The notes under the pieces were generated by a model. The model ran no database searches. It saw only the letters and a program-made list of their open reading frames with translations, and was not told where the DNA came from. Made by a program: the position numbers and the translations under genes. A DNA stretch of 64,000 nt from NCBI GenBank assembly GCA_019635355.1, contig JAHBZQ010000002.1, forward strand, positions 1-64,000, given 5' to 3'. Positions 49,245 through 59,195 of the stretch are shown piece after piece (position 1 is the first letter of the stretch; each line of letters starts with the position of its first letter). Origin of the DNA: Rhizobacter sp. GTDB lineage: Bacteria > Pseudomonadota > Gammaproteobacteria > Burkholderiales > Burkholderiaceae_C.

Positions 49245-51650
49245 ATGCTCTCAGCCATGCCTGGGCGCCGCATCGTGGCGGCGCTCGAGAACTTCGTTCG
49301 CCTCTCGTTTTGTGCTGCCCTGGCCGGTTGTGCCGTGACCACGGTCGGTGCTTCTGGGTCTGCTGCCAGGCCCGCTGATCCGGTTGCTGGGCCCAGTGTC
49401 CGGGATGTCGTGGAGTTCACGCGCATCGTGCAGCCGACGGCCGGCGACCTCGATCGCGGCCTGAGCACGGTCTCGCCCGACGGCAGCACGGCCTTTGTCG
49501 TGACCCGTCGCGCGAACACGCGCATCGACCGGAACCGGTACCAGATCCTGTTGCTGGACTTGCGGCCCGAGACGCTTGTGGCGGGCCGGGCAGCCCAGCC
49601 GAAAGTGCTGGCCACGCTGGACCCGGAACTCGACCACAACGCGGCCTATCCCGCGCTGCAGGACGTGCAGTGGGCCGGGAACCGGACCCTGGTGTTCCGA
49701 GCGCGCATCAAAGGCCGCGTCTTCCAGGTCTTCAGGGTGGAGGCCGCCAGCGGGCGACTCACGCAGCTGACGCACTCGCCGACCGACGTGGTGTCCTTCG
49801 ACGTTTCCGAGGACCTGAAGCGGGTGCTCTACACGGCCCAGTTGGACAACCCGCCGCTGGCGCCGGGCGAGCGCAGCGTCGTCGTCGGCAACCGGTCGTT
49901 CTGGAGCGTCAAGTTCGGGCAGACCGACATGCGCGCGCAAATGCGGCAGTACCAGCACTTCGTGGTCGACGCCGGCAGCCGGGGCAAGGCTCGGGCGCTG
50001 GGTGACCCGTTCGTGGACGGGACCACCGCCAAGCCGCCTGTCAACCTGTCTCCGGACGGGCGGTGGGCGCTGCTGCCGCGTTACGAGCCGCAGCGGCAGC
50101 GGGCCTGGAACGAGGCCTATCCGCTGATTGCGGAGGCGACCGCCACGTTGGGGCCGGCCGTGGCCATGGATCCGCTGAGCTACTTCTCCCGACCCTCGCG
50201 CTACGTGCCCCGGCGCCTGGTGGCTTTCAGGGTGGCTGATGGGGTGCCCCACATGATCGTGGACGCCCCGGACGACATGGCGGGCATGCCTCGGCCCGAC
50301 CTGCTCTGGCAGCGTGGTGGCCGTTCCGTCATCGTGGCGGGCACGCACCTGCCGGTCGATCACCCGGGATCGCCGGAAGTGCGCAAGGCGTCCCACGTCA
50401 TCGAGTACTGGCCGGACACCGGGCGCTGGGCGGTCGTGGCCCAGCTGAAGGGGCGGCTGGTTGGGGTGCAGGCCGTGTCGGCGATGCCGGATGGTTTTGC
50501 GGTGACGGATGGGGGTGGCAGGCGCTTGTTCCAGCGACAGCAGGGCGGAGAGTGGCAGGAGTTGCCAGCGTCGGGTGCCGCGGCGGCGCCGACGGGATGG
50601 TCGCTTCGTCTGCAGGAAAGTCTCGATCAGCCGCCGGACGCGGTCGCGCAAGGGCCTGCAGGCCAGACCGTGCGGCTGACCGAACTCAATCCGCAGGTCT
50701 CGGCGGAGTGGGGCCGCATGCGGCCTTACGCCTGGAGAGACGCCAAGGGCCGTGAGTGGAACGGCGGGCTCATGTTGCCGGCCGGCCACGATGGCCGCAG
50801 CCGCCTGCCGCTGGTGATCCAGACCTATGGGTTTGCGGCGAACCGCTTCTACCTGGATGGCGCGAACACGGCGATCGGATTCACCAGCGGCTTCGCGGGC
50901 AGGGCGTTCCTGCGCGAGGGCATCGCGGTGCTGGCGTTTCCCGTCCGGCCGAGCACGGATGCGCCGCGCACCGAGGCGGCGGCGAACCTCACCTTCATGG
51001 ATGGCGTGCAGGGCGTGATCGAGGCTCTCGTCGCCGAGGGTGTGATCGACCGCGACCGTGTCGGGATCATGGGCTGGAGCATGACCGGCGAGCGGGTACT
51101 CAACCAGGTGACTTTCGGGCCGGCACCGATCCGAGCTGCGACGATCCTGGACGGTGACGCGAACACGGTGTTTTCGTTGGCGGTGACCTATGGCCGCAGC
51201 GACGACATCGTCGCCAGAAAGTCCAAGACCAACGAAGGCATGCCTTTCGGTGAGGGCTACGCGAACTGGATGCGCAACGACCCGGCTCTGCACACCGAGT
51301 GTGTCAAGGCGGCTCTACGCATCGAGACCTACGGACCCTGGGTGCTCAACAACTGGGACATCTATGCCTTGCTGCGCCAGCAGTACAAGCCGGTGGAGAT
51401 GGTCGTGATCCCGGGCGGCAGCCATGGGCTGATGACGCCCAGCGAGCGCATGATCTCGCTGCAGGGCAACGTGGACTGGTTCCGGTTCTGGTTGCGGGGC
51501 GAGGTCCGAAAGGAGTCCGTACTGCAAGGCGAAGACGCCGCGGCGCTCGAACTGCAGTACCGAAGCTGGCAGCAGATGGCCGAGCTCAAGACCGTCGATG
51601 ACGCACGTCCTGAGTGCGTCCGCAAGACCGGCCAGCCGGCTCGGCCCTGA
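49245..51650 (+). CDS. Lasso-peptide isopeptidase (AtxE-like, S9 family)
   Basis: 801 residues from the ATG at 49245 after AGGA. Signal peptide with lipobox-like ALAGC. An N-terminal beta-propeller region (STVSPDGSTAFVVTRR; VQWAGNRTLVFRARIKGRVFQVFRV) precedes an alpha/beta-hydrolase domain with nucleophile GIMGWSMTGERVL (Ser about 611) and catalytic His in GGSHGLM (about 725). The acid is probably the Asp of NNWDIY. Such S9 enzymes next to TonB receptors in lasso loci cleave the macrolactam of their own peptide after uptake. It follows the receptor by 90 bases. Confidence 0.87.
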   Translation: MLSAMPGRRIVAALENFVRLSFCAALAGCAVTTVGASGSAARPADPVAGPSVRDVVEFTRIVQPTAGDLDRGLSTVSPDGSTAFVVTRRANTRIDRNRYQILLLDLRPETLVAGRAAQPKVLATLDPELDHNAAYPALQDVQWAGNRTLVFRARIKGRVFQVFRVEAASGRLTQLTHSPTDVVSFDVSEDLKRVLYTAQLDNPPLAPGERSVVVGNRSFWSVKFGQTDMRAQMRQYQHFVVDAGSRGKARALGDPFVDGTTAKPPVNLSPDGRWALLPRYEPQRQRAWNEAYPLIAEATATLGPAVAMDPLSYFSRPSRYVPRRLVAFRVADGVPHMIVDAPDDMAGMPRPDLLWQRGGRSVIVAGTHLPVDHPGSPEVRKASHVIEYWPDTGRWAVVAQLKGRLVGVQAVSAMPDGFAVTDGGGRRLFQRQQGGEWQELPASGAAAAPTGWSLRLQESLDQPPDAVAQGPAGQTVRLTELNPQVSAEWGRMRPYAWRDAKGREWNGGLMLPAGHDGRSRLPLVIQTYGFAANRFYLDGANTAIGFTSGFAGRAFLREGIAVLAFPVRPSTDAPRTEAAANLTFMDGVQGVIEALVAEGVIDRDRVGIMGWSMTGERVLNQVTFGPAPIRAATILDGDANTVFSLAVTYGRSDDIVARKSKTNEGMPFGEGYANWMRNDPALHTECVKAALRIETYGPWVLNNWDIYALLRQQYKPVEMVVIPGGSHGLMTPSERMISLQGNVDWFRFWLRGEVRKESVLQGEDAAALELQYRSWQQMAELKTVDDARPECVRKTGQPARP

Positions 51651-52259
51651 CCGCCTCAGGGCGGCGGCCGCTGACTGCACAGCTTGTGAGCGTTTGTCGA
51701 CCCCAACAACCGGTGCGCCCGAATCTTCTGCCGAACGGTCGGTGTGTGCGATCGGCGTGGGGCCGAGTTGACCGAGCACGATCCGCACAATCTTGGCGTT
51801 CGCGCGACGTCTGGCGTTCGGACTGCAACCTGATCGAGTGGAGCCGCTCTTCTAAGACAACTTCGGTGCGCCGCGGGCCGGCGCTTGTGGGTCGCGAGCC
51901 TGGTGAGCCTTGCATCCAAGTGGTGTTCTGGTTCACAGAGGCCTGATGGGCTGGTCAGGAGGCTCATACACTGATGCCGTCTGGCTTGATCCGCCAAACC
52001 TAAGCGCTGTTCGACCGGAGTCCGTCTGTCGACGCCAGAGTTCACGATGCATTGAGTGCCGCACCTCCTCGGTCGTTGCTAGTCCAACCTGGCTCGGACG
52101 CGCGACCTGGGGTACTCCAAAGGCTAGGTTTGCTCGGGCCAAAAGGTGTCGAAAGACTCAGCTCCCGCACCCGCAAGACTGCCGACTGCCGACTGCCGAC
52201 TGCCTGCGGCAATCTTGAGACGGGTTCGGATCGACTACATGTTTGTGAGCCAGTGCCGC
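51651..52259. other. Intergenic stretch, no recognised feature
   Basis: About 600 bases after the isopeptidase without a convincing gene. A 7-base unit TGCCGAC is repeated three times near 52180-52204 but is too short to interpret. Confidence 0.5.
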
Positions 52260-52430
52260 TTAACACAACCGCAGTTCATCGGCGATGAGCGCGAAGCTGA
52301 TGAGGGCAATGAGCGTGATGTCGAGCGTCACGAATCGCGAGAAGGTGTGGCGACAGCCCACCAGCCGGTGGAATAGGGGCTCGCCCACGTTGCAGCGGTT
52401 GCGCATTTCGCGGCCGTTCTCCCAGGGCTC
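52260..52430 (-). pseudogene. C-terminal fragment of an IS5-type transposase
   Basis: The minus strand reads PWENGREMRNRCNVGEPLFHRLVGCRHTFSRFVTLDITLIALISFALIADELR before a stop. The ending F..RLV..R...SRF..LD...IALI.FALIAD.LR matches the C-terminus of IS5/IS427-type transposases. No inverted repeats or N-terminal part were found, so it is a relic. It is unrelated in sequence to the three full IS5 copies of the window. Confidence 0.5.
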
Positions 52431-53426
52431 GATGCACGTGTGTTGCGGCCGGCTCGACGGCCTTAGCCGCTTGAGCCGTGCGCGACCCGCTGGGACGCCG
52501 GATGTCTGGCTCGGCGGCAGGAAAAGTGTCGGGGCCGTGCAGATGTCCGCCGAGAAGAGGTGGATCTTTGTTTTTCAGCCGCCTCGGGACTTGCCGGTTG
52601 CGGACCGCACTCTCTGGGCGCGCCGTACCGTAGGAATGCACGTTTGCGCCGGTACCGTCCAGCGAGTCGGCCTCAATCTAGTCCAGGTCTGCACGACCTG
52701 GGCATGCTGCATCTACTCGAAGGCCCGGTCGAGGACGCCGACTTCGCCCAGCGGCTCAAGTGCGTGATGATCCTGTGCCGGCTGCCGAGAAGCTTTGATC
52801 GGCCACACCACTTGCTCAAAGAGCAAACGTTGGCGCGCTGCCGGCAAAGACTAGCACTCGATCTGGGCAAACTGCGCTTCGTGACTTCCATCGAAGTAGT
52901 GCCAAGAAAAACCGCGTCCATCGCTACAGGCCTTAGCCGGGTCGAGGCGCCGACCTTGATGACCGGCGTTTCGCGGGTGCCCTCGTCTATGACGTTCGGC
53001 CCTAGCGATCGCAAAAAGTAATCGACGGAGGTAGCCGCGAGGCGCAGCGCATCGAGTGCGGCAGTCAATCGCGTCGAGTTGCTGGGGAGCGTGGTGTGAA
53101 GCTGCCTGTCACCCAACCCCGGGGAAACCCAACCATGACACCGACGTCGAGCGCGTTAGCCGGAGCACCTGCTCGAGCGTGTTCGATGCCTAGCTGTTCA
53201 ATGTGGTCGGCGGCGTGCAGCGCGCAGCCGACGACAGGCTGACTGATCACAAAGGGCTCCGGTCACCCGAGTCACTGGGCGACCTGCCGTCGGCAGTGTT
53301 CAAGTGCAGAGCGTTCAACTGGGATGCCTCAGCTTCTGAGTTGTTCACTCGAAAGTTGGACTCACGGTGAGTCGACAATGATAACATCCAAAGTGTTGGC
53401 AAACTATCCATCGATGAGGTCCGTGA
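52431..53426. other. Unassigned kilobase, probably decayed DNA
   Basis: Short frames only; none carries a recognised domain. A low-GC sequence near 53360-53400 (ATGATAACATCCAAAGTG) precedes the next gene and may hold its promoter. Confidence 0.45.
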
Positions 53427-54650
53427 ATGAGAATCGCTGCGCTTGTGGTCTTGCTAGTTGGAGCCTGCCATGGGGTTGCGCATGGGCAATTCACTGAGAA
53501 GCTCGATCCGCAGATAGCCAGGGCGGGCTTGTACAGTGCGTTAGTCGTGGCCGCGACGAGGAAGATTGATGAGATTGCGGCGGACGGGCTGTCTTCTGTT
53601 CTTGCGAATGGCGCCTTTCAAGCGAAGATGTCGCCGCTCGCAATCCGACAGATCAAGGATCTCAAGAACGGCGTATTTCGGTACACCTCCGAAGAGCGAG
53701 CCTTGCAACTGATCTCCTGGGTAAACACTGATGCGCAGGAGTTTGTCTCCTCCACTTCTGCTTCGCCAGTCAGTGCCTCTGTTGCGTTTTCACCTAGCTA
53801 CAACGTGGCGCGAATCTCATGGGCGAATGTCGATAGAGACTATACGTGCCAGTTGACGACCTATCATGGAGCCCCCTCGTATGCAGTAACAAACTCGTCC
53901 TTTCAGGTGAGGGAGGCGGCTGCATACAGGATCTACAGGAATAACAGACTGATAGCGACGATTGGGGGGGAGCGCGTCACTGCGGGGCCGAATGCGGCGC
54001 TGAATTTGGAACCCCCAAACTTTGGCTCCATTTCCTCTAGGCTTAGGGGGATTATTCCTGGAAATCCAGAGCTCTCCTCTCAGAATTCTGATCCGATACT
54101 CTACGACTTTGATCCGTACCAAGGGATGGTTGGTGACTCCGTTAAGTATCGGGTTGAGGCGGTGTTGCTCGGCTGTTTCAATCTGGCGCAACCGCCGAAT
54201 GCCACGGGAGGTGTCCCGCCGTCGACTCTCCATTCTGAGGCATGGCTTGATTCGGACGGGGACTCTGTCCCTGACTTCTATCCCGCGGCAACCGTTGGGC
54301 AACGGAGGGCGCTCCCTGCTTCGCAGGTGTTGGCGTTAACGGTAACGCCCTCATCGATTGTTTCGATTGTCAACGACATGAATGTGGCTGCCATTCCAGC
54401 CTCCGCAACAGTCTCCGGAGGAACTCCGCCGTACCAGTACAAGTGGACCGTTTCCCCTGAGAGCAGTGCGACGATTGCCATCTATGGAGATCAGTCTCGA
54501 ACGCCCACACTTGCGCTGCAGCCTAGCGCTCAGTGCGAGCTCAGCATGTTTGAAGTTCAGTTGATCGTCCATGACAGTATCGGTCGGGCGCGGGCTGCGA
54601 ACATTGATGGTCGAGTCAGGTCTAGGCCTTGGACTTACGGGTGCCCTTAG
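53427..54650 (+). CDS. Exported protein of unknown function with PKD/Ig-like tail
   Basis: 407 residues. N-terminus MRIAALVVLLVGACHGVAHGQ is a signal peptide, possibly a lipoprotein type (LVGAC). A helical segment (TEKLDPQIARAGLYSALVVAATRKIDEIAADGLSSVLANG) is followed by beta-rich regions. The C-terminus (ALTVTPSSIVSIVNDMNVAAIPASATVSGGTPPYQYKWTVSPESSATIAI) has the GGTPPYQY-W pattern of Ig/PKD-like repeats. LDSDGDSVPDF resembles a calcium-binding thrombospondin-3 motif. GC content is lower than in neighbouring genes, suggesting transfer. It separates the two halves of the lasso locus. No role in it can be read from the sequence. Confidence 0.65.
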   Translation: MRIAALVVLLVGACHGVAHGQFTEKLDPQIARAGLYSALVVAATRKIDEIAADGLSSVLANGAFQAKMSPLAIRQIKDLKNGVFRYTSEERALQLISWVNTDAQEFVSSTSASPVSASVAFSPSYNVARISWANVDRDYTCQLTTYHGAPSYAVTNSSFQVREAAAYRIYRNNRLIATIGGERVTAGPNAALNLEPPNFGSISSRLRGIIPGNPELSSQNSDPILYDFDPYQGMVGDSVKYRVEAVLLGCFNLAQPPNATGGVPPSTLHSEAWLDSDGDSVPDFYPAATVGQRRALPASQVLALTVTPSSIVSIVNDMNVAAIPASATVSGGTPPYQYKWTVSPESSATIAIYGDQSRTPTLALQPSAQCELSMFEVQLIVHDSIGRARAANIDGRVRSRPWTYGCP

Positions 54651-54789
54651 GATGGTGCAATCGTTGGTGAATGGCCACCTCTAGGAGTTTGACGCTGGAG
54701 ACTCCAGAAGAACGTCGGAGGCGCCTGCTTGCGCGGCATTTGACGCCAGGACCCGTACTGATCGAGGAGCCCCTTTTTAGGATGTAGAC

Positions 54790-56382
54790 CTAGGGCCGCA
54801 CGAGGATGGCGCGGGCAATCGCGATGCGCTGTCGCTCTCCTCCAGAGAGTCTCAGGCCACGTTCGCCGACCTGGGTGTCGTAGCCGTCGGGCAGCGAGGC
54901 GATGAAGGCATGGATCTGCGCTTGACGTGCGGCCCCTTCGATCTCCTCGCGAGAGGCGTCCAGCCTGCCGATGCCGATGTTTGCGGCGATGGAGTCGCTG
55001 AAGAGGGTGGTGTCCTGCGCGACGACCGCGACGCTTTGGCGCAGGCGGTCGAGTGCCATACGTTGAATGGGCCACCCGTTCCAGAGGATCGTGCCGGACG
55101 TGGCCTCGTGGAGTCTCGGCAGCAGGCGGGCGAGCGACGACTTGCCGGCTCCGCTGTGGCCGACGATGGCCATCGTGCTGCCAGCTGGCACGTGGAGGTC
55201 AAGTCCCCGGAGAGCCGGCTCTCCTCGGCCGAGGTCGAGGTGCACGGCCCTGAACAGCAGGTCGGGTGGACCGTCGTTGGTCAGGTGAGGCGGTGGGGCG
55301 TCTGCCGTTGCGGATCCGGTTGCGGGCGGCTGCACGGCCGTCTCCGGCTGCATGCGCATGACCTCGAGCAGGGGACCGGTGAACTCCAGGCTCTGGGCCA
55401 GGTCCCGTATGGCCGAGCCCAGCAGTTCCAGTGGTCGGACCATCTGGAGCATGCAGACGGTCACGAGCACGAATCCGCCCATCGTGAGCGAGCCCGAGGC
55501 TGTAGCCTGGCCGGCGATGAAAAGGGACGATCCCACCGAGGTGGTGAAGGCCGCGGCGACTAACAGACCCGTTCTGGCGCGCTGCGCGTGCAGCCTGGCC
55601 CATCGGCCCTCGAGCAGGCGGGAGGCTTCATCGAAGCGCGTGCGCGCCCTCGGCGCAGCACCGAAGCACTTGATCGTCTCGATGTTGAGGAGCTTGTCCG
55701 CCAGCTCGCCGTGAAGCTGCAGGCCGGCCTGTGAGACCGACTTGCCGTGGATCCGCGCCCGTCGGGCGCCGCGCGCGAAGATGAGGCCGTAGGCCAAGGC
55801 ACTGAGCGCAAAGATCCCGACGAGGGCGGGTTGCCCGAGCTGCGCGAGGACGAGCAGCACGGTCAGCAGCTCGACCAGCACCGGGAGGCACTGCAGGAGG
55901 CTGTTGAGCCCCATTTGGCACCCGGCCGCCGCTTGCACCAGGCCGTTGGCGAGCGCGCCGGTGGACCGCCCGGTGTGGAAGGCGAGCGGCAGTTCCAGGA
56001 GATGGGCGAGGTATCGCCGGCTGAGTCGGGCATGCAGACGCTGCTCGGTCAACCCGGCGAGGAACAGCCGGAGTTCGGCCAGCACGCGGCCGACAGCCAG
56101 GGCCAGCAGGTAGGCCGCGCCGAGCCAGAGCATGGGGCTGGGGTCGGAGGAATGCGCGGTGCTGGCGGCACTGCCATCGTCGACCTGCGAAAGTCTCAGG
56201 GCGTCGACGAGGTGCTGAAGTGCAAGCGGCGCGAGTCCGGCGAGCACGCTGCCGGAGGCTGCCAGCACCAGGATTGCGGCAAGCTGGCAACGGAGCCGCG
56301 GGTCCGCCGAGTCGGCCAGCAGCTCCAGAAGAGACCGGAGTGTCGCCAGTGCCGTGGGTGGACGATTCAGGGCATCAGCCAC
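54790..56382 (-). pseudogene. Lasso-peptide ABC exporter, truncated before Walker B
   Basis: 530 codons from a GTG at 56382 that overlaps the cyclase gene by eight bases. A six-helix membrane domain (LAAILVLAASGSVLAGLAPLALQHLVDAL; LWLGAAYLLALAVGRVLAELRLFLAG; LVELLTVLLVLAQL and others) is followed by the ATPase with Walker A GHSGAGKSSLARLL, Q-loop AQDTTLFSDS and signature LSGGERQRIAIARAI. The frame stops three codons later (LVRP-stop), so Walker B, D-loop and H-loop are absent. The sequence beyond shows no ABC continuation in any frame. Exporters of this type (protein D) pump the mature lasso peptide out. This copy should not hydrolyse ATP. Confidence 0.85.
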
Positions 56383-58189
56383 GCTGGCTCCGCAGTGCGG
56401 TCCACCTGCGGTGCCAGGCCTCGATGGCGAGCAGCATGTGAATCTCGCCCGGGCGAACGGAACCTGCGCCGGCCTGGGCTGAGAGTGCCTGCTCGGCGCG
56501 CTGCCTGTCGACCAGTCCTTGCCGGACCAGCACGCCGTCGAGCAGGAGTTCCCGGGTGAAACCGAGGTTGCGGTCCAGGATGGTCTGCAGCACTTCCTGT
56601 AGACCGCCTTTGGATCGGCGACGGGCGATCTCAGGGGGAAGGTCTCCCCAGAACGCCTCTCGGACCAGTCCTCGTGCCTGCCCCTTGTGGGCAAGAAGGT
56701 AGCTGGGGATGCGGAGGCAGAGCTCAATCAGCGGTTGTGACAGCAGCGGGTGCACCAGCTCTGGCGCCGCCTCGCGGTGCCAGGGGTCGTAGTAGCTGCC
56801 GACCTGGACGAGCTGAAGCACCTGCTCGAGCTTGCCGATGGGCAGCTCGGCGACTTCACTTCTCACCGGGTGTGCGAATCGCTCCGCGTCGGCCGTGGAC
56901 GACCAGACGGCTTCGGAGACCAAGGTCCAGGGCCGGTGGATCAACGGTGGCGGCAGGCCCTTTCGCAGGCGGTCGGCGATGGCCTGACGCAGCACCTCCT
57001 TGAGGGACACCTTGCCCAGTCGTGCCGCGTCCATGAGCGCAGCGGGCAGCCCGCGATCGATGCCGCGAATGCGGAGGTAGTCGGCGGCGGGCCACCAGCG
57101 CTGGAACTCGAAGAAGAGCTGGTCGCCGCCTGCCCCGGTGAACATCACGGTCGAGCCGATCCGCCTTGCCAGCTCGGCGTCCGTTCGTCCGGCGATGCGG
57201 CCCGCGTAGGGTGCAGGGCGGGGCATCAGCGCGAGGTCCAGGATCCGTTCCAGCACAAAGTCCTCGTCGCGTCGCAGCTCGACGAGCTCGAGGCCGGCGC
57301 GGCTTGCCGCCAGTCGGGCGAAGTGCCGCTCGTCGCTGTCGGCGCCGGGCGAGTGGTAGTTCAGGCAGGTGACGGCTGTGTGGGTCTGGTCGGCCGAGAG
57401 GCAGGCGGCGAGGATCGATGAGTCCAGGCCGCCGGACAGGCGCAGCACGAGGGAAGGGTAGACCTCGGCCCAGGCTCGCACGCACTGGCGGACGGTGCGG
57501 CGCAGCGTGTCGCGGGCCAAGGAGACGTCGTCCAGCGGCGCGGCCAGGGCGTGGTCCGAGAGCTTCCACAGAAGCCGGGACCTTCTTGCACCTGGACCGA
57601 GGATCACGCACTCTCCCGCCAGCACCTGCGTCACGCCTTCGAGGGCCGTGGGCCGGCCGCCGAGGTCACCAAGTGCCAATTGGGCTGCCAGGCTCGGCCA
57701 GTCGATCTCCGGAACGGGCAAGGCAGGCGGGCCGTTCAGGAGGTCCTCGAGCCAGGAGAAGCAGAGGTCGATGTCGCCATGCCGGACCAGAAAACACGGC
57801 AGGCCGCCGCTCGGGTCCCGGAGCACCTGGGCATCGGCACCCGGTGAGACGACGAATGCGATGTAGCGTCCCCAGTACCGGTCGACCAGATGCCTGCCGC
57901 CGGTGTCCTCGATCTGCGTCGTCTCTCCTGGGGCCGTCACGAAGTGGTCGGCCTCGATACGGCGGGCTTCGCTGTCGAAGAGTCGCCCGAGGACCAGGCC
58001 TCGGTTTCCTGCAAGCGGGTAGGACTCGTTGATGCCGGCGCGCTCACCCGTCACGAGAACCTGCAGCCCCTCGCCGGAGAAAGTCAGCCGCCAGCCAGGC
58101 TGGCTTCGGATGGCAGTCGCCAGACTCATGGCCTGGGCGGTGGCGGCATCCGAGCGCGTGTTCCAGTGCAGCGCGACGTAGCGGAGCAT
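56375..58189 (-). CDS. Lasso-peptide cyclase (asparagine-synthetase-like, protein C)
   Basis: 604 residues. A glutaminase-like N-terminal domain without an N-terminal Cys (MLRYVALHWN) is followed by the synthetase domain: PP-loop LRLSGGLDSSILAA (about 248-261), MFTGAGGDQLFFEF, and SYYDPWHREAAPELVHPLLSQPLIELCLRIPSYL with the terminal KGGLQEVLQ. Lasso cyclases adenylate the ring-closing Asp/Glu side chain of the core and close the macrolactam on residue 1. It lies 20 bases downstream of the B gene and overlaps the exporter gene, giving the order A-B-C-D. Confidence 0.93.
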   Translation of the reverse strand: MLRYVALHWNTRSDAATAQAMSLATAIRSQPGWRLTFSGEGLQVLVTGERAGINESYPLAGNRGLVLGRLFDSEARRIEADHFVTAPGETTQIEDTGGRHLVDRYWGRYIAFVVSPGADAQVLRDPSGGLPCFLVRHGDIDLCFSWLEDLLNGPPALPVPEIDWPSLAAQLALGDLGGRPTALEGVTQVLAGECVILGPGARRSRLLWKLSDHALAAPLDDVSLARDTLRRTVRQCVRAWAEVYPSLVLRLSGGLDSSILAACLSADQTHTAVTCLNYHSPGADSDERHFARLAASRAGLELVELRRDEDFVLERILDLALMPRPAPYAGRIAGRTDAELARRIGSTVMFTGAGGDQLFFEFQRWWPAADYLRIRGIDRGLPAALMDAARLGKVSLKEVLRQAIADRLRKGLPPPLIHRPWTLVSEAVWSSTADAERFAHPVRSEVAELPIGKLEQVLQLVQVGSYYDPWHREAAPELVHPLLSQPLIELCLRIPSYLLAHKGQARGLVREAFWGDLPPEIARRRSKGGLQEVLQTILDRNLGFTRELLLDGVLVRQGLVDRQRAEQALSAQAGAGSVRPGEIHMLLAIEAWHRRWTALRSQRG

Positions 58190-58209
58190 GTGGTCGGTGC
58201 GTCGGTTGG

Positions 58210-58950
58210 CTAGGCGACCAGGATCGGCTCGTAGTGACGGACGGTGTCATGCAGGTCGTTGACGACCATGCTGCCCATCTGCACCCAGGCATGCGCCGCA
58301 AAGGGCTGCGACTTGACGCCGATGACCCAGTGCGCGGCGATACCCTCCCTGGCCAGGAAGCTGACGCAGGTGAGAGAGTCATGCAGGCAGCGGTCCCGCG
58401 CGGTGAGCAGCAGTGGTCGCAGCCGGTGGAACGCCGAGATCGCGGCGTCGAGTCTCGAAGACGACTCGGCCTCTGCGGGCGGATGCGGGTCTCTCGCGTG
58501 GGTGACCTGGGTCGCGATCTCCTGGAGCGAGCGGGTCCGGATTGCGCGGCTCGCCCAGACCGCCGCGCCGATGAGGTGCCAGGCTCGGCGTGCGCCGACT
58601 GGAGGGGTTGGGTTTGCGGCGCTGGGCTCCCAGGAAGTCGTGGCGAGGGGCAATGGCTGGTCTTCCACCGGTACGGGCGGCAGGCGGGTCAGCAGGTTCT
58701 GCTTGGCCAAGGGACGGAGCAGCTTCTCGGTGTTGTGGGTACCCAGGCGGATGGGCAACAGCTGCCGGCCTTGCGGTAGCGGCGGGTCGCCTTTGACCAG
58801 GCGGGCCCACAGGTCTCCTGGGACGGACAGGTACCTGCTGCGACGCAGGTCCAGCAGGACGACCTGGTCGGTCAGGACGCAGGCCCGAACGTGGTCGGCG
58901 AGCCGCAGCGGACATGGCAGGGTTTCGTCGGCGGCGTCCATGAAGAGCAT
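58210..58950 (-). CDS. Lasso-peptide maturation protein B (RRE plus leader peptidase)
   Basis: 246 residues. The N-terminal part (about 10-85; LPCPLRLADHVRACVLTDQVVLLDLRRSRYLSVPGDLWARLV) is a PqqD-like precursor-recognition element. The C-terminal part is the transglutaminase-like B2 protease with Cys in RDRCLHDSLTCVSFL, His in AAHAWVQM and Asp in MVVNDLHDTV. Fusion of both functions in one chain is typical of proteobacterial lasso loci. It binds the leader and cuts it from the core. ATG at 58950; MDAADE three codons in is an alternative. It follows the precursor gene by 125 bases. Confidence 0.92.
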   Translation of the reverse strand: MLFMDAADETLPCPLRLADHVRACVLTDQVVLLDLRRSRYLSVPGDLWARLVKGDPPLPQGRQLLPIRLGTHNTEKLLRPLAKQNLLTRLPPVPVEDQPLPLATTSWEPSAANPTPPVGARRAWHLIGAAVWASRAIRTRSLQEIATQVTHARDPHPPAEAESSSRLDAAISAFHRLRPLLLTARDRCLHDSLTCVSFLAREGIAAHWVIGVKSQPFAAHAWVQMGSMVVNDLHDTVRHYEPILVA

Positions 58951-59075
58951 GCGTGTTGCGCCGGTTCAGTGCCTGGGCACGGTGACAGGGCATGGTGGCG
59001 GGCCACCGGTGGCGCAAGCCAACCGGTGGCCAGGAACGGCTGCGGTTCAAAGCGATCGCAGCGGGTACCGCCGGC

Positions 59076-59195
59076 TCATTCGCGGTAGATGTAGTCGGGG
59101 TTCTCCTCGCCCAGCAGCGGGAAGTTGTGCCCCTGGGTCAGCGCCTTGGCGTCGCCCAGCTCGATGACTTCCGGCGTTTCGAGATCCTTCTCCAT
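59076..59195 (-). CDS. Lasso-peptide precursor (protein A)
   Basis: A 39-residue peptide starting MEKDLETPEVIELGDAKAL after Shine-Dalgarno AAGGAG. The leader shows PEVIELGDA and a Thr at the penultimate position (ALTQ), both expected for recognition and cleavage by protein B. The predicted core is GHNFPLLGEENPDYIYRE. Gly1 can form a macrolactam with Glu9, giving a nine-residue ring, and Tyr/Ile residues in the tail could plug it. The gene heads A-B-C-D on the minus strand. Too small for automatic gene calling at common cut-offs. Confidence 0.92.
   Translation of the reverse strand: MEKDLETPEVIELGDAKALTQGHNFPLLGEENPDYIYRE

Noticed and set aside
49251..51293. 680-codon minus-strand open frame opposite the isopeptidase
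   Set aside because: High-GC antisense shadow; the plus-strand frame has a signal peptide and S9 catalytic motifs.
52180..52204. Three TGCCGAC units as a possible CRISPR or iteron
   Set aside because: Only three 7-base units with no spacers; too short to interpret.
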